Notes under the pieces: generated by a model
Database searches by the model: none
Told to the model about the DNA's origin: nothing
What the model saw: only the letters and a program-made list of their open reading frames with translations
Origin: an uncultured Bacteroidales bacterium
Lineage (GTDB): Bacteria; Bacteroidota; Bacteroidia; Bacteroidales; Bacteroidaceae
DNA: 34,182 nt
Assembly: GCA_902774275.1 (NCBI GenBank)
Contig: CACYHN010000015.1
Coordinates: 1-34,182 of the forward strand
Direction of reading: 5' to 3'
Program-made: the position numbers and the translations under genes
Shown here: positions 16,163-25,047 of the stretch, piece after piece
Layout: each line of letters begins with the position of its first letter
Numbering within the stretch: the first letter of the stretch is position 1

Positions 16163-17280
16163 CAGAACTTAGTCTCTTCAGTGGGGGGAAGGGGACGGCA
16201 GTTGTACTGTGATGCCATCACCTCTCCGTATGCGCCGGCAGAGAGCAGGGCTATCAGGTCACCGCGGTGAACCTCAGTCAGCATCTCATCCTTGCCGAAT
16301 ACATCCGATGACTCGCAGATGGGACCTACCACGTCATACTTCTGCTGCGGGCCGTTTGAGCTCAGGTTCACGATCTTGTGATGTGCTCCGTACAGGGCGG
16401 GGCGGATAAGTTCAGTGAATCCTGCATCAACAATGGCAAACTTCTTTATAGTTCCCTGCTTTACGTAAAGCACCTTGGTAACCAGACGTCCGCACTGTGC
16501 CACTACGGCGCGGCCCAGTTCAAAGTGGAGCTGCTGTCCGGCACGGAGCTTGAGTTCGCTACGGAAGATGTTGAAATACTGCTTGAAGTCCGGAACAGGG
16601 TTCTGCTCGGGATTGACATAGTCTATACCCAGGCCGCCGCCTACATTTATGCTGTCAAGTTTTATGCCTTCAGCCTCCAGCTTGTCCTGCAGGTCATTAA
16701 CTTTCTTGCAGAGCAGGTGGTAAGGCTCCATATCCAGGATCTGTGAACCTATGTGGAAATGCAGACCCTCAAACTTGAAACACGGGTTGGCCAAAGCCTT
16801 ACGTATAATGGGCAGAAGCATGGGAATCTCTATTCCGAACTTGTTCTCAGCCTTACCGGTGGTGATGTTGGCGTGTGTATGGGCGTCAACATCGGGGTTA
16901 ACACGGAAAGCTATGCGGGCGCTCTTACCCAGGGCAGCGCAACGCTCGGCTATCACATCAAGTTCAGCCTCGGACTCTACGTTGAAGCATGCGATGCCTG
17001 AATTAAGTGCCAGGTCAATCTCCCAGTCAGCCTTGCCGACTCCGGCAAATACTATTGATGATGCCTTGAAGCCGTTATCCAGTGCTACCTGTATCTCGCC
17101 TCCACTCACGCAGTCTATACCCAAACCGTATCGGTTGATGAGCTTGAGTAACAGAGGGTTGGCATTTGCCTTTATGGCATAGTGCACGTGCCAGTCAGGA
17201 CTGCCGGCGGTGCACTGGCTTATTGACTTGAGGGTACTCTCCAGTATTCCCAGGTCATATTGGTAACAGGGAGTATGCAT
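16162..17280 (-). CDS. lysA: Diaminopimelate decarboxylase
   Basis: This PLP-dependent fold-III decarboxylase converts meso-diaminopimelate to L-lysine. The 372 residues carry the PLP lysine in HYAIKANANP (K37), the glycine-rich phosphate-binding stretch NVGGGLGIDY and the CESSDVFGKDE motif that contributes the active-site Cys and substrate contacts. The ATG overlaps the TAA of lysC by one base (TAATG), so the first and last steps of the lysine branch are translationally coupled. It is the final gene of the his-ftsE-lys run and ends in palindrome copy 2. Confidence 0.95.
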   Translation of the reverse strand: MHTPCYQYDLGILESTLKSISQCTAGSPDWHVHYAIKANANPLLLKLINRYGLGIDCVSGGEIQVALDNGFKASSIVFAGVGKADWEIDLALNSGIACFNVESEAELDVIAERCAALGKSARIAFRVNPDVDAHTHANITTGKAENKFGIEIPMLLPIIRKALANPCFKFEGLHFHIGSQILDMEPYHLLCKKVNDLQDKLEAEGIKLDSINVGGGLGIDYVNPEQNPVPDFKQYFNIFRSELKLRAGQQLHFELGRAVVAQCGRLVTKVLYVKQGTIKKFAIVDAGFTELIRPALYGAHHKIVNLSSNGPQQKYDVVGPICESSDVFGKDEMLTEVHRGDLIALLSAGAYGEVMASQYNCRPLPPTEETKF

Positions 17281-18605
17281 TATTTCTTGCCGTTAAAGAG
17301 GAAATCGCTCAGACGCTGCAGGGCAGCTTTCTTGTCGGCTTCCTTGATAAGGAATGATATGTTGTAGTTGCTGCCACCGTAGGAGATCATGCGAACGGGT
17401 ATATCGGCCAGGGCATCCAGTGCACGTGACTCAAATCCCAGGTTCTCCCAGTTCATGTCACCAACCACGCATACTATGCACATGTCATGGTCAACGGTTA
17501 CTGTACCGTATTTCTTGAGTTCGCCAACAATCTCATCAAGATGCTTGATGTTGTCTATTGACATTGATACGCCTACCTCTGATGTGCAGATCATGTCAAT
17601 AGATGTGCGGTAGGTCTCAAATACCTCAAACACCTTCTTGAGGAAGCCGTGGGCCAGAAGCATGCGGCTTGACTTGATCTTGATGGCTGTGATGTTGTCC
17701 TTGGCGGCTACAGCTGCTATACGGCCGGGCTCGTTGCGGTTGTCAATGAGTGTGCCAGGGGCCGATGGCTCCATGGTGTTGAGCAGACGTACCGGTATGT
17801 TGGCTGCCTTGGCAGGCTGGATGCATGTGGGGTGGAGTATCTTGGCTCCAAAATATGCCAGCTCAGCTGCCTCCTCAAAATGGAGGTGGCGTACTGGTTG
17901 TGTCTTGTCAACTACACGCGGGTCATTGTTGTGCATGCCGTCAATGTCGGTCCAGATCTGGATCTCATCAGCCTTGATGGCGGCACCAAGTATTGATGCG
18001 GTGTAGTCACTTCCACCACGCTGCAGGTTGTCTATGTCACCTTTGGCATTGCGGCAGATGAATCCCTGTGTTATGTATATCTGCATTCCGGGAACTGACT
18101 GCAACTGCTTGTTAGCATATTCAGTTATGTAGGCCATGTCGGGCTCTGCATCTGCATCGGTCTTCATGAAGTCAAGTGCCGGCAGGAGAGTTGCCTTGAT
18201 GCCCTGTTCCTTGAGGTAGAGGGTAACCATGTAGGTTGAGATGAGCTCTCCCTGGGCAAGAATGATCTTCTCCTCCTTCTCACTGAAGTTGTCTATATAG
18301 AATGACTGCAGGAATGAGAACTTTTCTTCAAGGAACTTGTTCAACTCATCCTGGTTCTCCTTTTTGGAGAGCAGTTCGGGTACGTGTGCAAAATACTTGG
18401 TACGCAGACGGTTGATTACATCATCGGCGCCTGCCTTGTTGCCGCCGTAAAGGTACTGGGCAATCTCTACAAGTGAATTGGTGGTTCCTGACATGGCTGA
18501 CAGGACTACCAGTTTCTGCTCACCGTCTTGGGTGATAAGGCGGCTTACTTCTTTCATTCGCTCGGGGCTTCCTACAGATGTGCCTCCGAATTTCAAAACT
18601 TTCAT
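17280..18605 (-). CDS. lysC: Aspartate kinase (monofunctional)
   Basis: Aspartate kinase phosphorylates L-aspartate with ATP, the first step to lysine, threonine, methionine and diaminopimelate. The 441 residues begin with KFGGTSVGS, the kinase signature. They include LQRGGSDYTASILGAAI and WTDIDGMHNNDPR, with tandem ACT domains in the last ~140 residues for allosteric control. There is no homoserine dehydrogenase fusion, so it is of the short LysC type. It overlaps lysA by one base and follows ftsE after an 18-base gap. Feedback inhibition by lysine is expected from family and context but cannot be read directly. Confidence 0.96.
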   Translation of the reverse strand: MKVLKFGGTSVGSPERMKEVSRLITQDGEQKLVVLSAMSGTTNSLVEIAQYLYGGNKAGADDVINRLRTKYFAHVPELLSKKENQDELNKFLEEKFSFLQSFYIDNFSEKEEKIILAQGELISTYMVTLYLKEQGIKATLLPALDFMKTDADAEPDMAYITEYANKQLQSVPGMQIYITQGFICRNAKGDIDNLQRGGSDYTASILGAAIKADEIQIWTDIDGMHNNDPRVVDKTQPVRHLHFEEAAELAYFGAKILHPTCIQPAKAANIPVRLLNTMEPSAPGTLIDNRNEPGRIAAVAAKDNITAIKIKSSRMLLAHGFLKKVFEVFETYRTSIDMICTSEVGVSMSIDNIKHLDEIVGELKKYGTVTVDHDMCIVCVVGDMNWENLGFESRALDALADIPVRMISYGGSNYNISFLIKEADKKAALQRLSDFLFNGKK

Positions 18606-18623
18606 GTTATAGTCGTGTTGTGG

Positions 18624-19331
18624 TTATTTCTCTTCTTCTGCTAGTTCCTTGGATTCAGCGTCAACCAGAAGCTTACGGTCCTGACATTTGAATACGCGGC
18701 CGGGGAACTCTTCAATCCACTGCAGGTTATGGGTTATCATAAGGATTGTGGTACCGCTCTGGCCAACCTTGTGCAGGATTTCCATGATCTGGTGTCCTGT
18801 CTCGGGGTCCAGGTTGCCGGTGGGCTCATCGGCCAGTATCAGTTTGGGGTCGTTGAGCAGGGCACGGGCTATGCAGATACGCTGTTGTTCTCCACCTGAG
18901 AGCTCGTGCGGCATCTTGTAGCCTTTGGTATCCATTCCAACCAGGTCAAGCACCTGGAAAATCTTCTGATGGATGAGCTTCTTGTCCTTCCATCCGGTGG
19001 ATTTGAGTACGAAACTCAGATTATCGAACACGTTGCGGTCTGTAAGCAGCTGGAAATCCTGGAATACTATTCCCATCTGGCGGCGCAGGCGTGGAATCTG
19101 ACGCTTTTTCATTGTAGTCAGGTTCATGCCTAGTACAATGGCATGGCTGTCAGGCGTAGGGCAGAGTACATCCAGTTCTCCGTAGAGTGTCTTGAAAAGA
19201 CTGCTCTTTCCTGAGCCTACTTTGCCTATCAGATAGACAAAATCACCCTCCTGTACTGTAAAGGTTACGTCACCCAGGACGAACATATCCTCCTGACGAA
19301 CCTCAACGTTACGATAATCGATAATCTCCAT
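18624..19331 (-). CDS. ftsE: Cell-division ABC ATPase FtsE-like
   Basis: This is a 235-residue ABC ATPase. Walker A is GKVGSGKSS (36-44), the signature is LSGGEQQR (141-148), and Walker B is [12 protein letters not shown] (161-172). The sequence groups with FtsE, which works with the membrane protein FtsX to control peptidoglycan hydrolases at the septum. Here it has no neighbouring ftsX. Its ATG directly follows the TAA of hisIE (TAAATG), and lysC follows after 18 bases, so it is embedded in an amino-acid biosynthesis operon. A LolD-type role with the permease at 4571 is an alternative, but FtsE is favoured by sequence. Confidence 0.85.
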   Translation of the reverse strand: MEIIDYRNVEVRQEDMFVLGDVTFTVQEGDFVYLIGKVGSGKSSLFKTLYGELDVLCPTPDSHAIVLGMNLTTMKKRQIPRLRRQMGIVFQDFQLLTDRNVFDNLSFVLKSTGWKDKKLIHQKIFQVLDLVGMDTKGYKMPHELSGGEQQRICIARALLNDPKLILADEPTGNLDPETGHQIMEILHKVGQSGTTILMITHNLQWIEEFPGRVFKCQDRKLLVDAESKELAEEEK

Positions 19332-19928
19332 TTATTCCTTGTGGCGTTTTACCAGTTCAGCGGCAAGTTCCTCAATGCGGTGTCCCTTTGATGTAAGCAG
19401 CACAATGAGGTGGTAGATAAGGTCCGATGCCTCATAAATCAGACGGTCATCAGTGCCGTTTGTGGCCTCGATGACGGTCTCTACTGCCTCCTCACCAACT
19501 TTCTGGGCCATGCGGTTTACGCCGCTCTTGAACAGTGATGTGGTGTAAGAGCCTTCAGGCATCTCCTTGTGACGGCGGTCAATGAAGTCCTGCAGATAGG
19601 ACAGGAAGTTCAGGTCAACTGAGTTCTGCTCATTCCAGCAGGTATCAGCTCCGGTATGACATACAGGGCCTTCAGGACGTGCCTTGATGAGCAGGGTGTC
19701 CTTGTCGCAGTCAAGAAGGATCTCCTTTACGTTCAGGAAGTTACCGCTTGTCTCGCCCTTGGTCCAAAGACAGTTCCTGGTGCGGCTCCAGAATGTGACT
19801 TTTCCGGTCTCAACGGTCTTCTGATATGCCTCTTTGTTCATAAAACCCAGCATCAGGACCTTGCGTGTCACATTGTCCTGGATGATTGCGGGCACAAGAC
19901 CGCCCATTTTCTCAAAATCTATATCCAT
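19332..19928 (-). CDS. hisIE: Bifunctional phosphoribosyl-AMP cyclohydrolase / PR-ATP pyrophosphatase
   Basis: This enzyme carries out the second and third steps of histidine biosynthesis. The 198 residues contain HisI (about 1-110), with metal ligands in DCDKD and RPEGPVCHTGADTCW (Cys74, Cys90, Cys97). HisE (about 115-198) carries the helical pyrophosphatase motif with EEAVETVIEA. I chose the ATG at 19928, giving MDIDFEKMGG as in relatives. An adjacent ATG at 19931 would add one Met. A longer reading frame back to a TTG at 19970 would overlap hisF and is unlikely. It lies nine bases after the hisF stop. Confidence 0.95.
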   Translation of the reverse strand: MDIDFEKMGGLVPAIIQDNVTRKVLMLGFMNKEAYQKTVETGKVTFWSRTRNCLWTKGETSGNFLNVKEILLDCDKDTLLIKARPEGPVCHTGADTCWNEQNSVDLNFLSYLQDFIDRRHKEMPEGSYTTSLFKSGVNRMAQKVGEEAVETVIEATNGTDDRLIYEASDLIYHLIVLLTSKGHRIEELAAELVKRHKE

Positions 19929-19939
19929 CATTTTGTATA

Positions 19940-20695
19940 TTATAATCTTATAGGAATTTTCAAACTGCAAAGGTACTGCTTTAATTCGGGAATCGGTATC
20001 TCTCCGAAGTGAAAAACGCTTGCGGCCAGTGCGGCATCGGCATGACCCTCTATGAAAGTGTCACGGAAATGCTCTTTGGCGCCTGCTCCTCCCGATGCAA
20101 TTATGGGAATTGTCAGTTCATCGGAAAGTTTGCGTAGTGCCTCATTCGCAAAACCCTGCTTGACTCCGTCATGATCCATGCTGGTAAACAGTATCTCTCC
20201 TGCGCCACGGTCCTCGGCCTCATGCGCCCACTCAAAGAGCATACGTTCTGTTGGAACGCGTCCTCCGTTCAGGAAGCAGCGCCATCCTTCCGGCATTTGC
20301 TTGGCATCAATTGCGGCTACGCATACCTGGGAACCGAAGTTTAACGCAATCTGATTTATCAGGTCGGGGTTCTTGATTGCGGCTGAGTTGACTGATACCT
20401 TATCGGCTCCGGCACTGAGCAGACGCTCCACGTCCTTTAGCTCATGGATGCCTCCGCCTACGGTGAAAGGAATCGATATGTTGGCAGCTATGCGTTCTAC
20501 CAGTTCTGTAAATGTTTTTCTTCCCTCAAACGATGCGGTTATGTCCAGGAATACAAGTTCGTCGGCACCCTGTTCGCTGTAGAGACGGCCCAGTTCTACG
20601 GGATCTCCGGCATCGCGCAGATTTACAAAGTTGGTGCCCTTTACGGTACGTCCGTCACGTATATCCAGGCAGGGTATTATTCTTTTTGCTAACAT
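19940..20695 (-). CDS. hisF: Imidazole glycerol phosphate synthase, cyclase subunit
   Basis: HisF is the (beta/alpha)8 cyclase subunit that uses ammonia from HisH to form imidazole glycerol phosphate and AICAR. With the ATG at 20695 it is 251 residues, the usual size. The N-terminal catalytic Asp11 lies in [15 protein letters not shown] and the second catalytic aspartate in [17 protein letters not shown] 36 bases upstream would overlap hisA and is rejected as the start. It follows hisA after four bases. Confidence 0.97.
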   Translation of the reverse strand: MLAKRIIPCLDIRDGRTVKGTNFVNLRDAGDPVELGRLYSEQGADELVFLDITASFEGRKTFTELVERIAANISIPFTVGGGIHELKDVERLLSAGADKVSVNSAAIKNPDLINQIALNFGSQVCVAAIDAKQMPEGWRCFLNGGRVPTERMLFEWAHEAEDRGAGEILFTSMDHDGVKQGFANEALRKLSDELTIPIIASGGAGAKEHFRDTFIEGHADAALAASVFHFGEIPIPELKQYLCSLKIPIRL

Positions 20696-20699
20696 ACTC

Positions 20700-21422
20700 T
20701 TACTCTTGGCTAAGTTTTGAAAGTTGCTCAAGGGTTATGCGTCCCTCGTAGTAAGCCTTGCCTACAATTGCTGCGGGCAGTCCGGCTTCTTGCAGCTGGA
20801 GCAGGTCATCTACAGAACTTACTCCTCCGCTTGCTATCAGATAAATGTCAGGGAACTTGGCCAGTAGCTGGCGGTATAGTTCCACCGATGGGCCCTGTAG
20901 CATGCCGTCCTTGTTTATGTCAGTGCATAGTACCTTGCTGATTCCCTTTTTCATGTAGTCACTTATGAAATCATCAAGTTCAAGGGCGCTGTCCTCTTTC
21001 CAGCCGTTTACGGAGATCTTGCCGTCACGTGCATCGGCCCCAAGGATTATGTGCTCCTGGCCAAACTCCTCTATCCATTCTGCCATGAGCTCGGGGTGCT
21101 CCACCGCAGTGCTGCCTACGGTTACCATTTGTGCCCCGCATCCAAGTGCTGTCTCCAGGTCTGTACGGGCCTTTATTCCACCACCGAAATCTATGGTCAG
21201 ATCCGTGTGGGTGGCTATTGATTCAAGGGTGGGGTGGTTGACTATATGCTTGCTGCGGGCACCGTCCAAATCTACCAGATGCAGGCGTTTTATGCCGGCG
21301 TCCTGGAATCTGAGTGCCATGTCCAGCGGATTGTCACTGTAGGTCTTGCAGATGTTGTAGTCACCCTTGGTCAGGCGTACGCACTTGCCGTCTATTATGT
21401 CAATTGCAGGAATTATGTCCAT
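20700..21422 (-). CDS. hisA: ProFAR isomerase (phosphoribosylformimino-AICAR-P isomerase)
   Basis: HisA is a (beta/alpha)8 isomerase that performs the Amadori step before HisHF. The 240 residues start with [19 protein letters not shown], containing the catalytic Asp8. [14 protein letters not shown] carries the second aspartate, and DFGGGIK and ASGGVSS are phosphate-binding loops. It starts five bases after the hisH stop and ends four bases before hisF. Confidence 0.97.
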   Translation of the reverse strand: MDIIPAIDIIDGKCVRLTKGDYNICKTYSDNPLDMALRFQDAGIKRLHLVDLDGARSKHIVNHPTLESIATHTDLTIDFGGGIKARTDLETALGCGAQMVTVGSTAVEHPELMAEWIEEFGQEHIILGADARDGKISVNGWKEDSALELDDFISDYMKKGISKVLCTDINKDGMLQGPSVELYRQLLAKFPDIYLIASGGVSSVDDLLQLQEAGLPAAIVGKAYYEGRITLEQLSKLSQE

Positions 21423-21427
21423 CGCTC

Positions 21428-22018
21428 TTATATGTCAAGAAAATTCTTAAGAATACGCTCTCCTGTGGGGCCGCTCTTCTCAGGGTGGAACTGGGTAGCG
21501 TAGAAATTGTCCTTATGGAGTGACGCGGTAAACGGGAGTATATACTCGGTCCTGGCGGCTGTCCACTGGCATACAGGAACATAGAAACTGTGTACAAAAT
21601 ATACAAACTCCGGTTTGCTGAATCCCTTGAAGATTCCGTCAGAGGTAGTCTCAATGGTGTTCCAACCCATGTGAGGAACCTTGTCCTCATGGCGCTGTGG
21701 CTGGAATTTGAGTACGGGGACATCAAAAATGCCCAGGCAGTCAGTATCACCCTCCTCACTATGGCTGCACATGAGCTGCTGGCCCAGGCAAATTCCCAGG
21801 ACCGGCTGCTTGAGGTCCTTGATTATGCGGTCCAGTCCATGGGCACGGAGATATTCCATTGTGGTGCTGGCTTCACCCACACCCGGGAATATAACTTTAT
21901 CGGCACGTCTCAGTTCCTCTTCATTGTCCGTAAGCAGGGGTGTTACGCCAAGTCTTGTGAGTGCACCTATGACTGAGCGTATGTTTCCGGCATTGTATTT
22001 GACTATTGCAATGTTCAT
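21428..22018 (-). CDS. hisH: Imidazole glycerol phosphate synthase, glutaminase subunit
   Basis: HisH is a class-I glutamine amidotransferase that feeds ammonia to HisF. The 196 residues carry the triad Cys77 (GICLGQQLM), His178 and Glu180 (QFHPEKSG). FPGVGEA near residue 44 supports the oxyanion region. It is the first gene of the his-ftsE-lys run and sits about 25 bases below a TAATTTTG box. Upstream histidine genes (hisG, hisD, hisC, hisB) are not in the window. Confidence 0.97.
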   Translation of the reverse strand: MNIAIVKYNAGNIRSVIGALTRLGVTPLLTDNEEELRRADKVIFPGVGEASTTMEYLRAHGLDRIIKDLKQPVLGICLGQQLMCSHSEEGDTDCLGIFDVPVLKFQPQRHEDKVPHMGWNTIETTSDGIFKGFSKPEFVYFVHSFYVPVCQWTAARTEYILPFTASLHKDNFYATQFHPEKSGPTGERILKNFLDI

Positions 22019-22043
22019 TTATGCTTCTTTCAGTTTCAAACCG

Positions 22044-22051
22044 CAAAATTA
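22044..22051 (-). promoter_or_regulatory. -7 promoter box for the his-ftsE-lys operon
   Basis: The minus strand reads TAATTTTG, an exact TAnnTTTG match, 25 bases upstream of the hisH ATG. A TTTG lies only 12 bases further upstream. I see no leader peptide rich in histidine and no T-box. Confidence 0.5.
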
Positions 22052-22126
22052 CTAAGAATCTGTCAAATTTGCCACCTTTACTATATCACATTGAAATGTC
22101 TTTGTGCATTCCATACACAAATGTTG

Positions 22127-24109
22127 TCACTTTTTCTTTTGTGTCAATGTGATTGAGAATCCGGCTATACCCCATATGCCGGGCTGGGGTACACAGCCGT
22201 AATCTATATAACTCTTGTCCGTGAGGTTGTTCCCTTCCAGAAATATTATGAGATTGCCTTTATCAAGTTGAAGTCTAGCATCGGTCAGGAAATAGGGATC
22301 GTAGTCATATACCAATCCGTCTGTTCCCGTATAGGAGCCGGCGCGGTCCTGGTATCGGAGGTTTACTCCCAATGTCAGATTAGGCAGTATTCCGAAACTG
22401 AACCCGGCCACGGCCTTGTGCTTGAGATACTCCAAGGTGGAACGGCTTTGAATTCCCTCAACATCAACCTTCTCCTGATTGATATAACTGTACGCAAGGT
22501 TTACTGAACGGAACAGACGCTGTGAGGGAAACAGGGTCTCAAAATCTATTATGGCCTTCAGCTCTGTTCCCCATGAGTTGACCTGTGTGAAATTGACTGA
22601 TTCCCAGTGTCGTTTATCCTCGGGTTGGGTTACATCCATTATCCAGTCTATCATGTCGGTTCCATGATTGTAGAAAAGTGATGCCGATGCCTGGATTCCG
22701 TTGTAGTCTGTATATTTCAGTCCGATGTCATATGCCGTAAGCTGCTCCGGACGCAGGTGCTTATCGGCCTTATAACCACCTACGCTGTAGTAAAGTTCCG
22801 TGACAGACGGGAGTCTGAGTGAAGTGTTGTAGGTGGCAAATGTCTTAAGGCGGCTTGTGAGCCTGTAGCTCATGTCAACGCCAGGGTAGATGCGGAAATC
22901 GCGGCCGTTCCATGTGTTGTGGATACCTACGGCTCCGACACTGACTGCAAACTTCCCTATGGTTACATTATGCTCCAGGATAATGCTGAAGTTTGTACGG
23001 TTAAGCCCGTATATGTAGTCGCGGTCAGTTCCTTTTATATGTATGGAATTGTCTAAAGGCTCACCTAAATTGCCGCTTACCAGATTCTCATTCTTGAGTT
23101 CCAGACCTATGGCAGTACATCCCAGGTGCCAGTCAAGCCATGTATTGAGTGCGGCTCCGGTCACATCAGAGCGGTGATAGTTGAACGGAACTGTAGCCTC
23201 GCTGCCGCGAATGAGCTCAAAGCGGTCTTCATTGTGATTCCACCAGATGCTTGGATGGATATGTATGCTGCCTATCTTACTCTCGGCTTGAACCGCAGTA
23301 TATGTCTTTACGGTATGCTCAAACTGGTCATCAAATTTGGCAGAGTAGAATGTGTTGCTTCCCCAGTCCTTGATACTCATTCCGGCATGCCAGTTGACAT
23401 GCAGTCTGCTGTTGTCAAAGATACCTTTGTAAAATGCTTTCTTATATTCAATGTCAGCATTGAGATTGCCCTGTTTGTTACGGCTGTAGCCATCAGTACG
23501 TCCATATCCCACTGAGAGCATATTGTTCCATCCTTTACTTACGGCCGATGCGCTCACTCCGCCCGCAGCATATCCGTAGCTGCCAGCCTCAGCATGTGCC
23601 GTAGCCGATGTCCTTGCGGCGGTCTTGGTCACGATATTGATGGCACCCATCAGTGATGACGATCCGTATGCACGGCCTGCGGGCCCCTCAAGAACCTCTA
23701 TATGGTCAATGTCACTCATATCTACTGGAAAGTCAAATGAGTTGTGCCCGGTCTGGGGATCACAGATGTTTATGCCGTCAAGAAGTATGGCTACCTGTTC
23801 AAAGTTGCCGCCGCGTAATCCTACATCGGTCTGTGCACCCATAGGACCACGCTGACGTACGTCAACTCCTGCGGCATATTTCAGTATGTCATTGACTGAC
23901 TGGACGGGATATGAACTTATCTCATCGGCAGTCATCACATGGGCTATTCGGGATGCGTTGGGTAGGGTAGTCTTTATCCTTGAGGCAGTAACCTCAATCT
24001 CATCCATCCGGATGAACAGTGAGTCAGCATTCTCTGCGCATAAAGAAACGCTGCCGTAGGCTGGCAACAGCAATACGGCAGCGATAATTTTGTGGTATAT
24101 ATCGGTCAT
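22127..24109 (-). CDS. TonB-dependent outer-membrane receptor
   Basis: This is a 660-residue outer-membrane gated barrel that imports a ligand using TonB/ExbB/ExbD energy. The signal peptide covers about 1-24. The plug domain (about 35-160) begins with MDEIEVTASRIKTTL as the probable TonB-box region and contains QSVNDILKYAAGVDVRQRG and IEVLEGPAGRAYGSSSLMGAINIVTK. The barrel fills the rest. There is no N-terminal CarboxypepD_reg domain and no SusD partner, so it is of the BtuB/FepA-like metal or cofactor type rather than a glycan receptor. It follows ccsA by 122 bases but has its own consensus promoter. I see no cobalamin riboswitch in the leader. An iron or haem ligand is inferred from the neighbours only. 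Confidence 0.9.
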   Translation of the reverse strand: MTDIYHKIIAAVLLLPAYGSVSLCAENADSLFIRMDEIEVTASRIKTTLPNASRIAHVMTADEISSYPVQSVNDILKYAAGVDVRQRGPMGAQTDVGLRGGNFEQVAILLDGINICDPQTGHNSFDFPVDMSDIDHIEVLEGPAGRAYGSSSLMGAINIVTKTAARTSATAHAEAGSYGYAAGGVSASAVSKGWNNMLSVGYGRTDGYSRNKQGNLNADIEYKKAFYKGIFDNSRLHVNWHAGMSIKDWGSNTFYSAKFDDQFEHTVKTYTAVQAESKIGSIHIHPSIWWNHNEDRFELIRGSEATVPFNYHRSDVTGAALNTWLDWHLGCTAIGLELKNENLVSGNLGEPLDNSIHIKGTDRDYIYGLNRTNFSIILEHNVTIGKFAVSVGAVGIHNTWNGRDFRIYPGVDMSYRLTSRLKTFATYNTSLRLPSVTELYYSVGGYKADKHLRPEQLTAYDIGLKYTDYNGIQASASLFYNHGTDMIDWIMDVTQPEDKRHWESVNFTQVNSWGTELKAIIDFETLFPSQRLFRSVNLAYSYINQEKVDVEGIQSRSTLEYLKHKAVAGFSFGILPNLTLGVNLRYQDRAGSYTGTDGLVYDYDPYFLTDARLQLDKGNLIIFLEGNNLTDKSYIDYGCVPQPGIWGIAGFSITLTQKKK

Positions 24110-24137
24110 CTTTGATATCAGTCAGCGAATTTGACCA

Positions 24138-24169
24138 CAAAGGTATCTGAAAGATTTGTGGTGTGCAAA
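24138..24169 (-). promoter_or_regulatory. Consensus promoter of the TonB-dependent receptor
   Basis: On the minus strand TTTG (24166-24169), a 20-base spacer and TACCTTTG (24138-24145) fit the Bacteroidota consensus exactly. The ATG is 28 bases further on. This is the best-formed promoter in the window. Confidence 0.8.
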
Positions 24170-24179
24170 AAAATAAGAT

Positions 24180-24197
24180 GGTTACATGTCCGGTTAC
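24180..24197 (-). promoter_or_regulatory. Direct repeat upstream of the TonB-receptor promoter
   Basis: GTAACC occurs twice with a six-base spacer on the minus strand (24192-24197 and 24180-24185). It ends 10 bases before the -33 element. Twelve-base periodicity and this position would suit a transcription-factor site. No regulator is identified. Confidence 0.35.
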
Positions 24198-24231
24198 GTC
24201 ACTTTCCGGCTTTTCATGGTTGTAAAAGATT

Positions 24232-25047
24232 TTAACTATAAGAGTGCATGCCACCCAATATGAGGTTCACGCCAAAGTAGGTGATAAGCACTGTCAGGAA
24301 GGCGGCAATGGCGTAGGCGTGGAAGAACCGTGGGCGGGCAAAACGTGATATCGTACCGGAGTGCAACATGAATGCATATACCAGCATCGTAATCAATGCC
24401 CAGGTCTCCTTAGGATCCCATGACCAGTAACTGCCCCATGATATGTTGGCCCATACAGCCCCTATGAATGTTCCTATGGTCAGGATAAAGACGGCGGGGT
24501 AGAGTATGGTAAGGCTTATGTCACGCAACATTGATTGTGAGTTCCCATTCTTTTGTATCAATCCCATGATTCCTATCAGTGCCGTAAGGCCGAACAGGGT
24601 GTATGATACCATCATGCAGAGTACATGCACTCCCAGCAACGGTGAGTTGAGCACCGGAGCCAGATTCTGGGCCTCAGGGTCAGCAAATGAGAGTGATGCC
24701 ACCAGCATTGTGAATCCGGCCAGTATGAATCCTACCGGCTGTATTATGGGCAGACTCTTGCGCATGGCGGTTATGGCTATAGTGGTGAGCCAGGCCATGA
24801 GCATCATGACTGAGTATGTTCCTACCAACGGCATGTGTCCCGATATGTACCAGTGCAGACCCAATACCAAAGTCAGATAGCATAAGAGTATAATGGTGAG
24901 CACCTGCATCGTGACCTTGACAGGCTTTGAGAATCCGCGTCCGCGAGCCATCAGTATCCCGCTTATGATAAAGAGGATGATGCCCAATGTTATGGATGCC
25001 ATAAACGGCACCATGGGACGGCATATGGCGTTATAAAGTGCTTCCAT
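24232..25047 (-). CDS. ccsA: Cytochrome c biogenesis protein CcsA/ResC-like
   Basis: This is a 271-residue integral membrane protein with about eight hydrophobic segments. The signature WGSYWSWDPKETW is the tryptophan-rich WWD motif of haem-handling proteins (CcsA, CcmC, CcmF). With ResB/CcsB it forms the system II synthase, which carries haem across the inner membrane and attaches it to CxxCH motifs. It overlaps the resB gene by 17 bases. The only c-type cytochrome encoded nearby is the di-haem protein two genes upstream, suggesting a dedicated maturation pair. Confidence 0.9.
   Translation of the reverse strand: MEALYNAICRPMVPFMASITLGIILFIISGILMARGRGFSKPVKVTMQVLTIILLCYLTLVLGLHWYISGHMPLVGTYSVMMLMAWLTTIAITAMRKSLPIIQPVGFILAGFTMLVASLSFADPEAQNLAPVLNSPLLGVHVLCMMVSYTLFGLTALIGIMGLIQKNGNSQSMLRDISLTILYPAVFILTIGTFIGAVWANISWGSYWSWDPKETWALITMLVYAFMLHSGTISRFARPRFFHAYAIAAFLTVLITYFGVNLILGGMHSYS

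Noticed and set aside
20696..20731. Longer hisF from a TTG start
   Set aside because: It would overlap hisA; the ATG at 20695 gives the conserved [11 protein letters not shown] start.
22101..22121. Hairpin downstream of the TonB receptor (TTTGTG/CACAAA) as a terminator
   Set aside because: Only six pairs, AT-rich, and the extension has mismatches; too weak to call.
24110..24231. Cobalamin or other riboswitch ahead of the TonB receptor
   Set aside because: The leader between promoter and ATG is only about 20-25 bases, and I see no conserved B12-box or multi-stem structure.
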